This document shows, one piece after another, positions 1 through 8,843 of a stretch of 64,000 bases of DNA. The translations under genes and the position numbers were made by a program. The notes under the pieces were generated by a model, which was not told the origin of the DNA, did not search any database, and saw only the letters and a list, made by a program, of their open reading frames with translations. Numbering within the stretch: position 1 is the first letter of the stretch; each line of letters opens with the position of its first letter. Origin of the DNA: Streptomyces eurythermus (GTDB lineage: Bacteria > Actinomycetota > Actinomycetes > Streptomycetales > Streptomycetaceae); the NCBI RefSeq assembly GCF_014649115.1, contig NZ_BMSK01000007.1, positions 360,178-424,177 of the forward strand. Reading direction: 5' to 3'.

Positions 1-164
1 TCCCACTCGTCGGGCTGGGTGGCGCCGATGAAGGTGAACAGCTCGTTGGTGTCGAGCCCGAGGTCGGCCTGGTAGTCCTCGGGGTTCGCCTCCCGCCAGC
101 CACGCTCGCAGAGGGCGGCGACGATGGCGGTACCGAAGGACGACTCGTCGTGCACGGGGCTCAT
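1..164 (-). CDS. hsdR: Type I restriction enzyme R subunit, N-terminal fragment (cut by window edge)
   Basis: Only the first 54 or so codons are in the window; the gene runs off the left edge. The start is the ATG whose complement lies at 162-164, and it overlaps the hsdS stop in an ATGA arrangement, so translation is probably coupled. The visible N-terminus (MSPVHDESSFGTAIV, then a GW..ANPEDYQADLGLD stretch) resembles the start of HsdR proteins, whose N-terminal part is the endonuclease domain. None of the nuclease or translocase motifs is visible. The call rests on this short match and on the position directly after hsdM and hsdS. Confidence 0.75.
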   Translation of the reverse strand, partial: MSPVHDESSFGTAIVAALCERGWREANPEDYQADLGLDTNELFTFIGATQPDEW

Positions 165-1441
165 GCGGAGACTCCTTCGGTTACGTTGCGACCGCCGGCG
201 GTGGATACGTCGAACTGGCCGGTCACGGCGGCGGTGATGAGGGCTTGGCGGCGTTCGGCAAGCAAAAAAGCCTGACGCTGAAGCTTGCTGACAACTTGGT
301 CTTGGCTGTTGAGGACTGCGTTCAGCCGGTCGACGCGATACTGCTGCTCGGACACGTCCGGGACAGGGGCCACGAAGGAGAGCATCTGCGCTGCGCTGAT
401 AACCTCCTGCGCAGCTCCGTACTGGGACACCTGAACTTGGCCCCGTCCCGCCGGCGAATTGATGAATGCTGACAAGAACTGCGGCAGCATGGCGCGACCG
501 CGCCGCAGGATCAGCACAGACGCACAGTTCGCTCCGTCGTACTGCTCGGTCACCACGGCGGCTCTACCTGGGGAGCCGGCCCGGACCACCAGAACGTCAC
601 CGCTGCGGACGCGTGATCGGCGGAGCTCCTCGTTACTTTCATGGGACATAAACTTCATGCCATGCGGATCGATCCACCCGGATCGCACGTTGAATCCATG
701 GATGAAAGGAACTCCGTCTTCCATGAAGTACGTCGATGGGTTGACGACGACACCGACGTTCACTGCCGGAATGACCCGACGTAGAGGCAACACCGGCCAA
801 GTGTGTGGCACGGTGCCCACGAGGGGATGCTGAATCGAGTCCGGACCGTCCGACGAGACGCACTGGGCCAGTGCAGCCGTGCGACGCTCGGCCAGCAAGT
901 CCAGCTGCTTGCGGCGCTTGGTGTTGATCCGATCGATGCGTGCCGTCTCGGTATCGAGGAAATCCGCGATGCGGCGCTGCTGCTCCAGTGAGGGAAGCGG
1001 CACAAGCAGATCGCGCAGGAAATCGTCCGGTACGCGCTGCTGGCCGGCCACGCCGTACATTTCGGCCTCGCCAAGCTTCAGGAAGCTGTGGGTATTGACG
1101 ACGTAGAGAAGGAACCGCGGATCGATCGCCTTGCCTGGTCGTACCACATGGAGTTCGGTGGTCCCTGCACCGACACCTCCGTACAGTCCTTGAATCAGAA
1201 CCGCACGGCCGGCCTCGAAAGTCGGGGTGATCTTTGGGATCAGAACGTCACCGTTCTGAAAACGCGTGTAGCCGGTCGACACTGCCTTCTTGGTACGGCG
1301 GTGTGACATGTCCAGACGGCTGCCTGGCCACACGGCTTCCATGGGGAGGAAGGTCAGTTCGTCGTCGTCCTGAAACGCGTCGAAGGCGGGAGTGCCGGGG
1401 TTGATCTGCGCCAGGTGACGCAACCGAATGGCGTTGCTCAT
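161..1441 (-). CDS. hsdS: Type I restriction-modification specificity subunit
   Basis: HsdS selects the DNA target for the HsdM methylase and HsdR nuclease. The 426-residue protein has the usual two-fold design: two target-recognition domains, each followed by a conserved helical spacer. The first spacer follows LPSLEQQRRIADFLD (about residue 150) and continues into a LLAERR helix. The second follows VSEQQYRVDRLNAV and again ends in LLAERRQALI. The start overlaps the hsdM stop (ATGA at 1438-1441) and the stop overlaps the hsdR start, so the three genes form a coupled operon. The local base composition is less GC-biased than hsdM, as is common for recognition domains, which exchange between strains. 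The recognised sequence cannot be read from the protein. Confidence 0.93.
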   Translation of the reverse strand: MSNAIRLRHLAQINPGTPAFDAFQDDDELTFLPMEAVWPGSRLDMSHRRTKKAVSTGYTRFQNGDVLIPKITPTFEAGRAVLIQGLYGGVGAGTTELHVVRPGKAIDPRFLLYVVNTHSFLKLGEAEMYGVAGQQRVPDDFLRDLLVPLPSLEQQRRIADFLDTETARIDRINTKRRKQLDLLAERRTAALAQCVSSDGPDSIQHPLVGTVPHTWPVLPLRRVIPAVNVGVVVNPSTYFMEDGVPFIHGFNVRSGWIDPHGMKFMSHESNEELRRSRVRSGDVLVVRAGSPGRAAVVTEQYDGANCASVLILRRGRAMLPQFLSAFINSPAGRGQVQVSQYGAAQEVISAAQMLSFVAPVPDVSEQQYRVDRLNAVLNSQDQVVSKLQRQAFLLAERRQALITAAVTGQFDVSTAGGRNVTEGVSA

Positions 1442-3429
1442 TCCGTGACCTTCCCCAGAAGCTCATGAATCTCCGCCTCGAGCACCTTCAGCTCCGCGTC
1501 AATGTCCGCCAACGGCCGCGGCGGCTCATACACATAGAAATGCCGCGTGAACGGAATCTCGTACCCGATCTTCGTCTTGTTGTGGTCGATCCATGCGTCC
1601 GGCACGTGCGGGTGGACTTCCCGCGCGAGATACTCCTCGACGTCCTCACCCAGCGGCACGTTCTCGTGGTCCCGCAGCTCCGTGTCCGGCTCCGGCTCAC
1701 CCTTGACCAGCTGGACCTCGCCCTCCGGGTCCCGGACGCCGATGACCTCGCGCAGCGCCTTGTTGAACGGCGCCCCCGTCGGCCACGTCCCGCCGGCCTG
1801 CACGACCGCGTCCTTCAGCGCCAGCCATGCCTCCTGCTTCGTACCCCAACTCGTCCCCATCAGGGACTTGAAGGCGTCCGCCATGACCGGAGCCTGCGGC
1901 AGCTTCTGGATGGCCTTGGACGCCTCCAGCGCCGCCAGCGTCTCCGCCGTGATCTCGAACCGCAGCTTCAGCGGACGTTCCACCGTGATCCGCTGGTAGC
2001 CGAAGTCCTCGTTGCGGAAGACCTTCACCTTGCCGTGCAGCGGGTGCTCGGCGTCACCCGCCACCGCCAGGGCCTCGCCGTACAGCTTGACCACCGTGGC
2101 GATGTGCTCCTTGCCCAGCTCCTTGCGCTTGTCGCCCAGCGACTTGCGCATCTTCTGCCACTGGTCGCGGGCATCCAGCAGGACGACCTTGCCCTTGTGG
2201 TCCGGGTTCTTCCTGTTGGTGAGGATCCAGAAGTACGTGGAGATGCCGGTGTTGTAGAAGAGCTGGTCCGGCAGGGCGACGATGCCTTCCAGCCAGTCGT
2301 TCTCCAGGATCCAGCGGCGGATCTCCGACTCACCCGAGCCAGCCGCGCCCGTGAACAGCGGTGACCCGTTGAAGACGATCGCGATGCGCGAGCCGCCCCC
2401 GCCGTCCACGTCCACCGGCTTCATCTTGTCGATCATGTGCTGGAGGAACAGCAGCGAGCCGTCGTTGATGCGCGGCAGGCCCGCGCCGAAGCGTCCGGCG
2501 TCACCGAGCTGCCGGTGCTCGGCCTCGACCTCGTCCTTGACCTTCTTCCACTCCACGCCGAACGGCGGGTTGGCCAGCATGTAGTCGAAGGTCTTGCGCT
2601 TGTGGCCGTCATCGGAGAAGGAGTTGCCGAAGGCGATGTTCTCCGGGTCCTGCCCCTTGATCATGAGGTCGGACCGGCAGATCGCCCACGATTCGGGGTT
2701 CAGCTCCTGCCCGTACACCTCCACCGTGGCGTCCGGGTTCAGCTCCGTGATCAGGTCGTCCATCGCGGAGAGCATGCCGCCCGTGCCGCAGGCCGGGTCG
2801 AGGACCGTGCGCACCGCGCCCGGGAGCTGGAGCGCGTCGCCGTCCGGGGCGACGAGCAGCCGCACCATCAGCTGGATGACCTCACGCGGTGTGAAGTGCT
2901 CACCGGCCGTCTCGTTGGACTGCTCCGCGAAGCGGCGGATCAGTTCCTCGAAGATGTAGCCCATGTTGTGGTTGGGCACGGCCTCGGGACGCAGGTCCAG
3001 GTCGGTGAACTTGCCGATGACCTGGTAGAGCAGGCCCGCGCCGTCCAGCCGCTTGATCTGCTGGGCGAACTCGAAACGGTCGAGAACGCCGCGGGCGTTG
3101 TCGGAGAACGCGCCCACATACACCGCGAGGTTCCTCGCCGCGTTCTGCGGGTCCGCCGCGATCTTCTTCAGGGTCAGGTTCGACCGGTTGTAGAAGGAGT
3201 GCCCCGAGGCCCGGCGCAGGAAGCGGTCCGGGTCGATGTCGCTGTCCTTGTGCTGTTCCGCGATCTCGGCGACCTTCTCGCGGGTCGGTTCCAGCACGCA
3301 CTCCAGTCGCCGCAGCACCGTGAACGGCAGGATGACCTTGCCGTAGTCCGATTGCTTGTAGTCCCCCCGCAGGAGGTCGGCGACGGACCACGCGTGGTTC
3401 GCCAACTCCGTGTGCTTGCTGCTGTTCAA
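1438..3429 (-). CDS. hsdM: Type I restriction-modification N6-adenine methylase subunit
   Basis: HsdM methylates adenine in the HsdS target and protects host DNA. The protein has an N-terminal helical HsdM domain (HAWSVADLLRGDYKQSDYG near the start) followed by the methylase domain. That domain carries the AdoMet-binding motif DPACGTGG near residue 209 and the catalytic NPPF motif near residue 285. I chose a TTG start at 3429 (663 residues). It follows a GGAAGAAG ribosome site and places the typical N-terminus first; an upstream ATG at 3513 would add 28 residues of proline- and serine-rich sequence unlike the family. The stop overlaps hsdS. The separate methylase gene at 3538-5673 lies 108 bases upstream on the same strand and may be co-transcribed. 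Confidence 0.92.
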   Translation of the reverse strand: MNSSKHTELANHAWSVADLLRGDYKQSDYGKVILPFTVLRRLECVLEPTREKVAEIAEQHKDSDIDPDRFLRRASGHSFYNRSNLTLKKIAADPQNAARNLAVYVGAFSDNARGVLDRFEFAQQIKRLDGAGLLYQVIGKFTDLDLRPEAVPNHNMGYIFEELIRRFAEQSNETAGEHFTPREVIQLMVRLLVAPDGDALQLPGAVRTVLDPACGTGGMLSAMDDLITELNPDATVEVYGQELNPESWAICRSDLMIKGQDPENIAFGNSFSDDGHKRKTFDYMLANPPFGVEWKKVKDEVEAEHRQLGDAGRFGAGLPRINDGSLLFLQHMIDKMKPVDVDGGGGSRIAIVFNGSPLFTGAAGSGESEIRRWILENDWLEGIVALPDQLFYNTGISTYFWILTNRKNPDHKGKVVLLDARDQWQKMRKSLGDKRKELGKEHIATVVKLYGEALAVAGDAEHPLHGKVKVFRNEDFGYQRITVERPLKLRFEITAETLAALEASKAIQKLPQAPVMADAFKSLMGTSWGTKQEAWLALKDAVVQAGGTWPTGAPFNKALREVIGVRDPEGEVQLVKGEPEPDTELRDHENVPLGEDVEEYLAREVHPHVPDAWIDHNKTKIGYEIPFTRHFYVYEPPRPLADIDAELKVLEAEIHELLGKVTE

Positions 3430-3537
3430 GACTTCTTCCGCTTCCCTTCCGGGGCTGATACGGATGACTGTGAGTGCGGGGGAGGGGGATGGTGGACCCT
3501 CGTCCGTCCGCATCTGGAGTGGGGGTGGTACCAGAGC

Positions 3538-5673
3538 CTAGGCGGGTTCCGGTACCAGCTGTCCGCCCGTGAGCCCCCCGCTCACGAGCCGCGCCGTCTC
3601 CTCGGCCAAGTCCCTGGCACGCCGCGCCTGTTCACGCAACGCCTCCACGTGCCGGAAGACCTCGCCGTACCGGCGTTGCTCCTCCAGCGGCAGCAGCGGT
3701 ACGCGCAGTCGCCCCGGCGTGAGGTGGAGTGTGGAGCTGCCGGTCGAGGCGCCGGCCAGGTTGGCCTCGGAGCTGAGGAAACCGAGGAGGAACCAGGGGT
3801 CCAGCCGCGCCGGGTCCGGACGGAACAGGTGGACGCCGACCCCCAGCAGGGCACCGGCCTCCGCCTCGCACGCGACCCGGGCCACGGGGCCGGTGCCGCC
3901 GACGAGGTTGCGGACCAGGACGTCACCCTCGGCGATCTCCGGCATCTGCTCGGCCTGCGCGTCCGAGGCCCGCCCTGTCGGTCCGGTGCCGCCGGCGATG
4001 TCACCGCCCGTGAGAACAGGGCGATGCGCCCCGCCGTCGGCTCCCTCCTCCGCGTCCTCCGCCTCGGCGGCCGCCGCCCGCGGCGAGACCGGAACCGCAC
4101 GCAGCACCTTCAGCGCCCCGCCCCGGGCCAGGTCCGACACCGTGGCCGTGCGCCAGTCGCGGGCCGAGGCCCCCGCGGCGTCCCACGCCGTCGTGCCGGC
4201 CAGCTCGGCCACCGTCCGCACCGCCGTCGTCAGCCCCTCGCGGGCCGCCGCGGCCTCGCGGGCCAGTGCCTGCGGGGCGATGTCCGCTTGGGCGGTACGT
4301 ACCTGCCGGGCCGGGGTCACGTCGACCACCTCGTCGAGCAGATCGACCACGCTCACCGCCCGCGCCACACCGGCCAGAGCCTCGAACCGGTCCGGGTCCG
4401 AGGCGTACGCCGTCCACGCGGAGAGGATCTGCTCCGTCACCCGCGCCCAGTCCACCGAGCCCGAACGGGTTCCGCCGCGCCCTGGCACCGACGGCTCGCC
4501 CACCGTGTCGACGAAGAGCACCGTCTGGTACGTCGGCCGCGTCGGCTCCGGTCGTTGCAGCACCCACACCTGCAGGCCGATGTGGAGCGGAATGGCCGCC
4601 CCCGGTGGCAGGGACGCCACCGCGCGCAGCGCGCCGCTGCGGATCAGCTCGGCGCGGATGCGGCGGCCGGAGGAACGGGACGCCGTGGCCGGCGGAAGGA
4701 GCAGCACGGCGTGGCCACCCGGTTCGAGGTGGGCCAGCGCGTGCTGGACCCAGGCCAGTTCGGACTCGGCGCGGGGCGGGAATCCGTACGCCCAGCGTGA
4801 GTCGTAGGCCAGTTCGTCGTGGCCCCAGTCCCGGTCGCCGTAGGGCGGGTTGCACAGCACGGCGTCGACGGTGAGGTCCGGGAAGGCGTCGGCACGCAGA
4901 CTGTCGCCCGTGCGTACGGTGACGTCCGCACCCTCCCCGGCCGTCAGGGTCAGGCCGACCGCGGTGCGCCGCGCCTGGACGGGCAGGCTGTCCTGTCCGT
5001 ACAGCTCGCGCGCGCCACGCGCGGCGGCGGCCGTCAGCAGGGTGCCGCTGCCGCAGGCGGGATCGAGGACGCGGGCGGGGGACCCCGGGACCAGGCGGGC
5101 CAGCAGGTCGGCGAGCGGGGGCGGGGTCCGGTAGGCGCCGCTGGCGGCGCTGTCCTCCAGTTCCCGCTCCGCCAGGACGCCCAGCGCCGTCTGCGCGCCC
5201 TCGTCGCGGACGCAGAGCAGCAGGGCACGCAGAACTGTGGTGTCGGCGGCGGCGAACCGGACGGGGTCCGTGTCCGGCACCACGTCCGCGACCTCGACCG
5301 CCGCGTCGTTCGCCTGCTTCACCAGGGCGTCGTCGGGCAGCGCGAGCAGAGCGGTGAGGTCGTCGGCGGGGCGGCGGGCCGCCGCGAGGACCAGCAGGAG
5401 CAGGTCGGACGTGCCGGCGTCGGCCCGCTCACGCAGGCGCAGGGTGGTGCGCAGCTCACCGCTGGGCGTGGCCGCTGTGTGCTGTCCGCGGGAGGCGAGC
5501 CAGGCGCGGACCTCCTCCAGGTCGTACAGCGGGCTGCTGTCCGTGCCGCCCGAGGGCGCGGGGAAGTCGTCGTGCCGGCGTCGCCAGTTGCTGACGGTGG
5601 CGCGCGTGACACCCGCGATGCGGGAGATCTCGGCGGCTGTCACCTGGGCGGATGGTGCGGGTGGCTGCGGCAT
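3538..5673 (-). CDS. N6-adenine DNA methylase with N-terminal HTH and C-terminal specificity-like region
   Basis: A 711-residue methylase. Residues 10-60 form a helix-turn-helix (VTAAEISRIAGVTRATVSNW). The catalytic domain has AdoMet motif DPACGSGTLL near residue 202 and NPPYGDRDW near 274. The last 160 residues look like an HsdS-type recognition module (VPLLPLEEQRRYGEVF followed by a long helix), so methylase and DNA specificity appear fused in one chain with no nuclease domain. ATG 5673 follows an AGGA site. A GTG at 5709 is possible, but it sits immediately after a -10-like TAGGGT. The gene precedes hsdM on the same strand. It could be an extra arm of the type I system or an independent, possibly regulatory, methylase; the HTH favours some DNA-binding role beyond target recognition. 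Confidence 0.8.
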   Translation of the reverse strand: MPQPPAPSAQVTAAEISRIAGVTRATVSNWRRRHDDFPAPSGGTDSSPLYDLEEVRAWLASRGQHTAATPSGELRTTLRLRERADAGTSDLLLLVLAAARRPADDLTALLALPDDALVKQANDAAVEVADVVPDTDPVRFAAADTTVLRALLLCVRDEGAQTALGVLAERELEDSAASGAYRTPPPLADLLARLVPGSPARVLDPACGSGTLLTAAAARGARELYGQDSLPVQARRTAVGLTLTAGEGADVTVRTGDSLRADAFPDLTVDAVLCNPPYGDRDWGHDELAYDSRWAYGFPPRAESELAWVQHALAHLEPGGHAVLLLPPATASRSSGRRIRAELIRSGALRAVASLPPGAAIPLHIGLQVWVLQRPEPTRPTYQTVLFVDTVGEPSVPGRGGTRSGSVDWARVTEQILSAWTAYASDPDRFEALAGVARAVSVVDLLDEVVDVTPARQVRTAQADIAPQALAREAAAAREGLTTAVRTVAELAGTTAWDAAGASARDWRTATVSDLARGGALKVLRAVPVSPRAAAAEAEDAEEGADGGAHRPVLTGGDIAGGTGPTGRASDAQAEQMPEIAEGDVLVRNLVGGTGPVARVACEAEAGALLGVGVHLFRPDPARLDPWFLLGFLSSEANLAGASTGSSTLHLTPGRLRVPLLPLEEQRRYGEVFRHVEALREQARRARDLAEETARLVSGGLTGGQLVPEPA

Positions 5674-5709
5674 GGGTGTGGTCCTGGCTCTGATGGTCGG
5701 CGTGGTCAC

Positions 5710-5948
5710 ACCCTACAGCAGGCGTCAACTCAGACAAGCTGTTGGACAATGCTTTCACGGTCGTGTTTACATCTGATTGCTTCCGACGGTGAGCGTTGCT
5801 CCGCGGTGTGAAGCGTCACCTGCATTGCCACAGCCATGTCCTTGAGCACTCGGTTCCTCGTGCTGCCCCCGCCTCGGTGGGGCACCGGTGGCACGCGGCG
5901 CCTCCGGGGGCGGGCGGCGGCTGATCGACCACTTCCCAGGGGGGACCC
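5710..5948. promoter_or_regulatory. Divergent promoter region between the methylase and the DndB-like gene
   Basis: This region is more AT-rich than its surroundings. On the minus strand a TTGTCT and a TAGGGT, 16 bases apart, end next to position 5709 and could drive the methylase. On the plus strand TTGGAC near 5742 and TTTACAT about 18 bases later could drive the DndB-like gene, followed by the ribosome site GGGGGGAC just before the ATG at 5949. No strong palindrome was seen. Confidence 0.4.
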
Positions 5949-7181
5949 ATGCGTCTGACCATGCCGAGCGGCGTCCCGGAAGGAATCCCGCTCACCGTCA
6001 TCCCGTTCCGCGAGGACGCGGTCATCGGCACCATGTCCCTCGCGACCCTGGTACGCCTCGTGCCGTCACCGCGCCAGGAGGAGGACCCGCGCGCCCTCAG
6101 GGCCGCGTCCGGTCACGCCCGGCGCCGTGCCGAGCTGCGCGCGACCGTGCAGCGGACGCTGAAGTCCCAGAAGGGCAAGAACATCCCGGACTACGCCGAG
6201 TACATCGCCGCGGGCATCCTCGGCAAGCACGGCTCCGCCTGGTCCACGCCCCCGATCACGCTCTGGCACGCGGGTGAGATCGCCGCGATGAGCGACGAGC
6301 TGATCCCCGGCTCGGGCCTGCGAACGCTGACCGTCGCCGCGGACGCCATGGTGATCGCCATCGACGGCGAGACCCAGACCACCGCCTGGCACGACATCTA
6401 CCAGGACCCGGAGTCCTTCGGCCTGACCTACACCGAACTCGGCCGAGGGGTCCGCATCCCCTTCGAGCTCTACCTCGGGATCTCTCCGGCGGACGCGCGG
6501 CAGATCTTCTACGACCGTAACGTCAAGGGCGTCGACGTGGCCAAGAACCTGGCCATGTCCATGGACCAGCGCGACCTCGCCACCCGCCTCTCCCACATCG
6601 TCGGCGAGAGGCTCGAGGTCGAGTCGGACGGGCAGCGGGTGCCGTTCGCCAAGCTGGTCAACGCGGGCAAGCGTCAGCTCACCAGGACCGACAAGGAGGT
6701 CGTGACGCTGTCCGCACTGCGGGCGCTGATACTCACGACCATCTTCGGCAGCAAGGGCGTGGAGTACTCCGCGGCCAACGTCCACGAGGGCGATCTGCCG
6801 TCGCACACCGACGCCGACGAGGTGGAGAGGGTTGTCGTCCGTCTGGTGTCCCGGCTGATCGGGGACCGCTTCCCGGACTTCGCCCGGCGCAACGCGATCA
6901 CCGCGCCGGCCGTCATGGCCGGGCTCGGCGTCCTGCTGCACCGCGCCACCCCCTGGTGCGCCCCCGTCGACGTCATGAGCTACGAGACGGTGGAGCGCCT
7001 GCTCGCCGACGTCCGCTGGGAGCGCGAACCCGCCTACTGGGACGGCGTCTGCGCCAGCGTCGGCTCCACGGGCCGGCTCAACTTCAGCGGCGGTGTGAAG
7101 GACTCCGCCGGCCGCGTCGCGGGTGCGCTCCTCGACCCGCACAGCGAGCTGGGACGGAGGATCCGTGGGGCGCGGAGCTGA
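5949..7181 (+). CDS. DndB-like / DGQHR-type protein
   Basis: A 410-residue protein. Around residues 136-146 it has AIDGETQTTAW, which I read as a variant of the DGQHR/DGxTQ signature of the DndB family (ParB-like fold) found in phosphorothioate DNA modification loci and in stand-alone copies in defence islands. The general pattern (an early beta-rich part, the signature, then LGRGVRIPFELYLG and a helical second half) agrees with that family. No dndC, D or E genes are nearby, so a phosphorothioate role is unproven. It may instead be a regulator or nuclease-like partner of the neighbouring methylase, with which it is divergently oriented. ATG 5949 follows a GGGGGGAC ribosome site. Confidence 0.5.
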   Translation: MRLTMPSGVPEGIPLTVIPFREDAVIGTMSLATLVRLVPSPRQEEDPRALRAASGHARRRAELRATVQRTLKSQKGKNIPDYAEYIAAGILGKHGSAWSTPPITLWHAGEIAAMSDELIPGSGLRTLTVAADAMVIAIDGETQTTAWHDIYQDPESFGLTYTELGRGVRIPFELYLGISPADARQIFYDRNVKGVDVAKNLAMSMDQRDLATRLSHIVGERLEVESDGQRVPFAKLVNAGKRQLTRTDKEVVTLSALRALILTTIFGSKGVEYSAANVHEGDLPSHTDADEVERVVVRLVSRLIGDRFPDFARRNAITAPAVMAGLGVLLHRATPWCAPVDVMSYETVERLLADVRWEREPAYWDGVCASVGSTGRLNFSGGVKDSAGRVAGALLDPHSELGRRIRGARS

Positions 7182-7415
7182 GCGGGTTCGCGCGCGGGTT
7201 CTTCGACAACGGGGCCTTGTCAGCCGAACGCCCTCCCCGGACCGAACGCACCTGCGGTCGCAGCCCACGGCACCCGTATCCGTGACGTCCAGGCTGCGAC
7301 GCCGGGCCAGGTCCGGGCTCGGCTCGGCGAGGCGGCTCCGCTTCCGCCGGCAGTCGCGCCCTCTCCCTCTCGCACCCGTCAGTTCCCCCTCCGTATCGAC
7401 ACAAGGAGTGACCCC
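7182..7415. other. Intergenic region with no clear feature
   Basis: This gap lies between the DndB-like gene and the lipoprotein gene. It is GC-rich with no convincing terminator, promoter or small gene. It ends in the ribosome site AAGGAGTG of the next gene. Confidence 0.4.
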
Positions 7416-8045
7416 ATGGGCTACCCGACCATCTCCGGACTCACCACGCCGATCTCGGCGCCCCCGACCCGCCCGCGCAGGATCGTCCTCGCCGTGGCGG
7501 CGACCCTCGCCGGCTGCTCCCTGTCCGCCTGCTCCGGCATCGGCGGCAACCAGACCGACACCGCGCCGCCGGACGCCACCGTCAGCGCCTCGCAGGACAC
7601 CCGGAGCACCGGGGACGCGCAGGACACTCAGGACGACTCCGCCGGTGACAACTTCACTGTCGCACTGGACAAGACCGCCACGTGGAACAACGGCGTTGAG
7701 GCGCACCTGAGCGGCTTCGGCCGGGGCACCTCCGGCGAGTACGCCAGCCCGTCCGGCAAGCCCTATCTGGCCTTCTCCGTCACCGTGCGGAACGGCTCCA
7801 AGTCCGCGATCGACCTGAGCATGGTCAGCCTCTCCTGCCCGGACGGCGCCGACCAGATCTTCGACACGGACGCGGGCTTCGGGGGCACGCCGGACACGCA
7901 CCTGTTGCCGGGCAAGTCGCAGACCTGGAAGGCGGCTTGCGAGTTCCCCAAGACGGCCGGAAGCGCCCAGATCGAGATCACGCCGGCCGACACCTCCGGC
8001 AGCGGCTGGTACCGCACGGCGATCTTCACCGGCCAGGTGCGGTAG
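7416..8045 (+). CDS. Putative lipoprotein with DUF4352-type domain
   Basis: A 209-residue exported protein. Residues 20-34 are an arginine-containing start, a hydrophobic stretch and an LAGC lipobox (Cys34), so it should be anchored on the outer face of the membrane. A linker rich in Asp, Ser and Thr is followed by a beta-sandwich-like domain (FTVALDKTATWNNG, then YLAFSVTVRNGS and a late LLPGKSQTWKAACEF) typical of DUF4352 proteins. These are common small lipoproteins of unknown function in actinomycetes. Cysteines at the end of two strands (SLSCPDG and KAACEF) may form a disulphide. The start follows AAGGAGTG. I see no functional link to the flanking DNA-modification genes. Confidence 0.7.
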   Translation: MGYPTISGLTTPISAPPTRPRRIVLAVAATLAGCSLSACSGIGGNQTDTAPPDATVSASQDTRSTGDAQDTQDDSAGDNFTVALDKTATWNNGVEAHLSGFGRGTSGEYASPSGKPYLAFSVTVRNGSKSAIDLSMVSLSCPDGADQIFDTDAGFGGTPDTHLLPGKSQTWKAACEFPKTAGSAQIEITPADTSGSGWYRTAIFTGQVR

Positions 8046-8130
8046 CCCGGACCGCGGGCCCGCTCACGCCCGAGCGCACACCTTGTGCGGCCACCGCTCA
8101 CCCCACCCGCGACCCTCCTGGGAGGACACC

Positions 8131-8679
8131 GTGAAGACCGCAGAGCACACCGAGCTGATCCGTCGCCTCGCCGACGACTTCACCGCCCTGCAGACGGCCG
8201 TGCTCTCCCAGGTGAACGGGCCTCCGCCCTCGCCGATTTCGCCGATACGGACGAGGGCGGCGGCGAACACCGGGCGGCGGAGATTCCGGCCGACGCGGAC
8301 CGGTACGCCCGGCTCGCAGACCTCCCCGACACCCCCGTAGTGGCCGTGGCCGACGCCGCTGGACAGTCTGGTGCGCCACCGCCACCGCCACCGCCAGCCC
8401 GTCCAGGTCCGCTGGCTGAAGGGCGACATCGGACATGACCTCAGCGAGACCGCCGACGCCCTCGCCCCTCTCGCCCTGCGTCGCGCCACCGGCCGCGTCT
8501 CTTCCACAGCCGCCCGGAAGGAGGAGGCACAGATCCTGCGCTCTTGCCGGACAAGTGGATTCGGAGCGCAACCCGAAGTGAGGGGCCGAAGAGTGCCACC
8601 CGAACAGCAGTCCATTGGACGGCCTTCGCTGCCGTTGCTGCCACCTGCGCCGATAACGTTCGGCTGTAGGTTGCATTGA
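8131..8679 (+). pseudogene. Frameshifted ORF, probable decayed gene of unknown function
   Basis: A GTG at 8131 behind GGGAGG opens a helical reading frame (VKTAEHTELIRRLADDF). Near 8205-8215 the protein-like sequence moves to another frame (RASALADFADTDEGGG and YARLADLPDTP). Near 8350-8365 it returns to the first frame (VQVRWLKGDIGHDLSETADA) and then stays open to the TGA at 8677-8679. Two compensating single-base indels would explain this. Restoring one G near 8212 joins the first two parts. I do not recognise the family. The alternative is a sequencing or assembly error in an intact gene of about 180 residues. Confidence 0.45.
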
Positions 8680-8843
8680 CTGATGTGCCGAGCTGTCGCG
8701 TGGGGGCGTGACGGGTACGGACGCATCGCGGTGATCCTGCAATTGCCACAGGGGGTTTGTGGTATCGGTGGCGTGATGCGGAAGACCGTTCCATGCCGGG
8801 GATTTCACGAAGAGGGCATTGGAACATCTCTTTTGGGGACAGA
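8680..8843. promoter_or_regulatory. Upstream region of the helicase-Hsp70 operon
   Basis: This short, relatively AT-rich region precedes the six-gene operon. It contains TTGCCA (about 8743) and TTTGTGGTAT shortly after, and TTTTGGGGACAG directly before the chosen GTG start at 8844. No strong palindromic operator was seen, so promoter placement is uncertain. Confidence 0.3.

Noticed and set aside
2437..4800. A 787-codon plus-strand frame opposite hsdM and the methylase
   Set aside because: Its sequence is repetitive Arg, Gly and Val of shadow type, while both minus-strand genes carry catalytic motifs.
8365..8385. Short CACCGC tandem (His-Arg repeat) resembling a microsatellite
   Set aside because: Three to four copies only, inside the frameshifted ORF. 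It may have helped cause the indel but is not a repeat array.
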